A stretch of DNA of 6,675 nucleotides, taken from NCBI GenBank assembly GCA_958444395.1, contig CAUCOL010000104.1:1-6675 (forward strand), written 5' to 3'. The translations under genes and the position numbers were made by a program. Origin of the DNA: an uncultured Lachnospiraceae bacterium. Lineage in GTDB: Bacteria > Bacillota > Clostridia > Lachnospirales > Lachnospiraceae. Shown piece after piece: positions 6,672 through 6,675 of the stretch (the first letter of the stretch is position 1; every line of letters starts with the position of its first letter). Under the pieces are notes generated by a model, which did no database searches, was not told where the DNA came from, and saw only the letters and a list, made by a program, of their open reading frames with translations.

Positions 6672-6675
6672 TATT
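6664..6675 (+). terminator. 5' arm of the T-box terminator (partial)
   Basis: CGTCCCTGTATT overlaps the 3' strand of the antiterminator, as in all transcriptional T-boxes. The competing arm, expected to contain AGGGACG followed by a U-tract, should come immediately after the window end. It is inferred from the family layout and is not visible here. Confidence 0.7.

Larger units (their letters stand above)
6409..6675 (+). ncRNA. T-box leader, probably tRNA-Phe responsive (3' end outside window)
   Basis: T-box RNAs bind a cognate tRNA by its anticodon and sense its charging state to control the synthetase or amino-acid gene downstream. The diagnostic T-box AGGGTGGTACCGCG is at 6644-6657. Stem I can be drawn: base GGCT (6420-6423)/AGCT (6522-6525), TGTG (6429-6432)/CACA (6516-6519), specifier loop with AGTA (6436-6439) opposite GAA (6508-6510), GGC (6440-6442)/GCT (6505-6507), GATAA (6444-6448)/TTATC (6499-6503), and distal AGAACG (6464-6469)/CGTTCT (6484-6489) with an AGAGAG bulge and a GCTG loop motif (6476-6479). 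The specifier reads TTC (6512-6514), or TTT one base earlier; both are Phe. The TGGT bulge predicts discriminator base A. Hairpins at 6527-6539 and 6581-6593, and Stem III (TTATG 6604-6608/CATAA 6634-6638 with TGTA/TACA inside), fill the middle. The regulated gene, predicted pheS, lies beyond the window. Confidence 0.93.

Noticed and set aside
1..6675. Mobile elements, CRISPR, defence or biosynthetic gene cluster
   Set aside because: I found no transposase, integrase, repeat array or non-housekeeping gene; all coding space is accounted for by core genes.

Overview
The window carries a housekeeping block of a Gram-positive anaerobe. The gene order clpX-lon-engB, the Shine-Dalgarno-driven starts, a tRNA-sensing T-box leader and the protein sequences all point to Bacillota, class Clostridia, and most probably a Lachnospiraceae-like gut bacterium. 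The family-level assignment is an inference from sequence character; no search was run. All genes read on the + strand.

Layout. Positions 1-614 hold the C-terminal part of ClpX, the unfoldase of the ClpXP protease. A 102-bp gap follows with a strong stem-loop and a possible promoter, then a complete LonA protease (717-3086). The GTPase EngB/YsxC starts 2 bases after the lon stop (3089-3694) and is probably translationally coupled to it. A near-consensus sigma-A promoter begins 2 bases after the engB stop, so a new transcription unit starts there. Its leader of about 105 nt can form two hairpins ahead of a strong ribosome binding site. The next open frame (3835-6345) is a single 836-codon gene that joins a complete D-Ala-D-Ala ligase (Ddl) to a complete MurF. 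After it comes a T-box leader (about 6409 to the window end) that should control an aminoacyl-tRNA synthetase operon just outside the window. Its specifier reads as a Phe codon, so pheST is predicted.

How the genes work together. ClpX and Lon are ATP-dependent protein quality-control machines, and EngB is a ribosome-assembly GTPase. Ddl makes D-Ala-D-Ala and MurF attaches that dipeptide to UDP-MurNAc-tripeptide. The fusion therefore puts two consecutive cytoplasmic steps of peptidoglycan precursor synthesis on one chain.

The most notable point is the Ddl-MurF junction. It is encoded by an uninterrupted run of nine A (4882-4890), and both other reading frames stop within a few codons after it. 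This is either a dnaX-like slippage site that could yield Ddl alone as well as Ddl-MurF, or the scar (or sequencing error) of two formerly separate genes. I saw no mobile element, CRISPR array, tRNA or rRNA gene, or foreign gene cluster.
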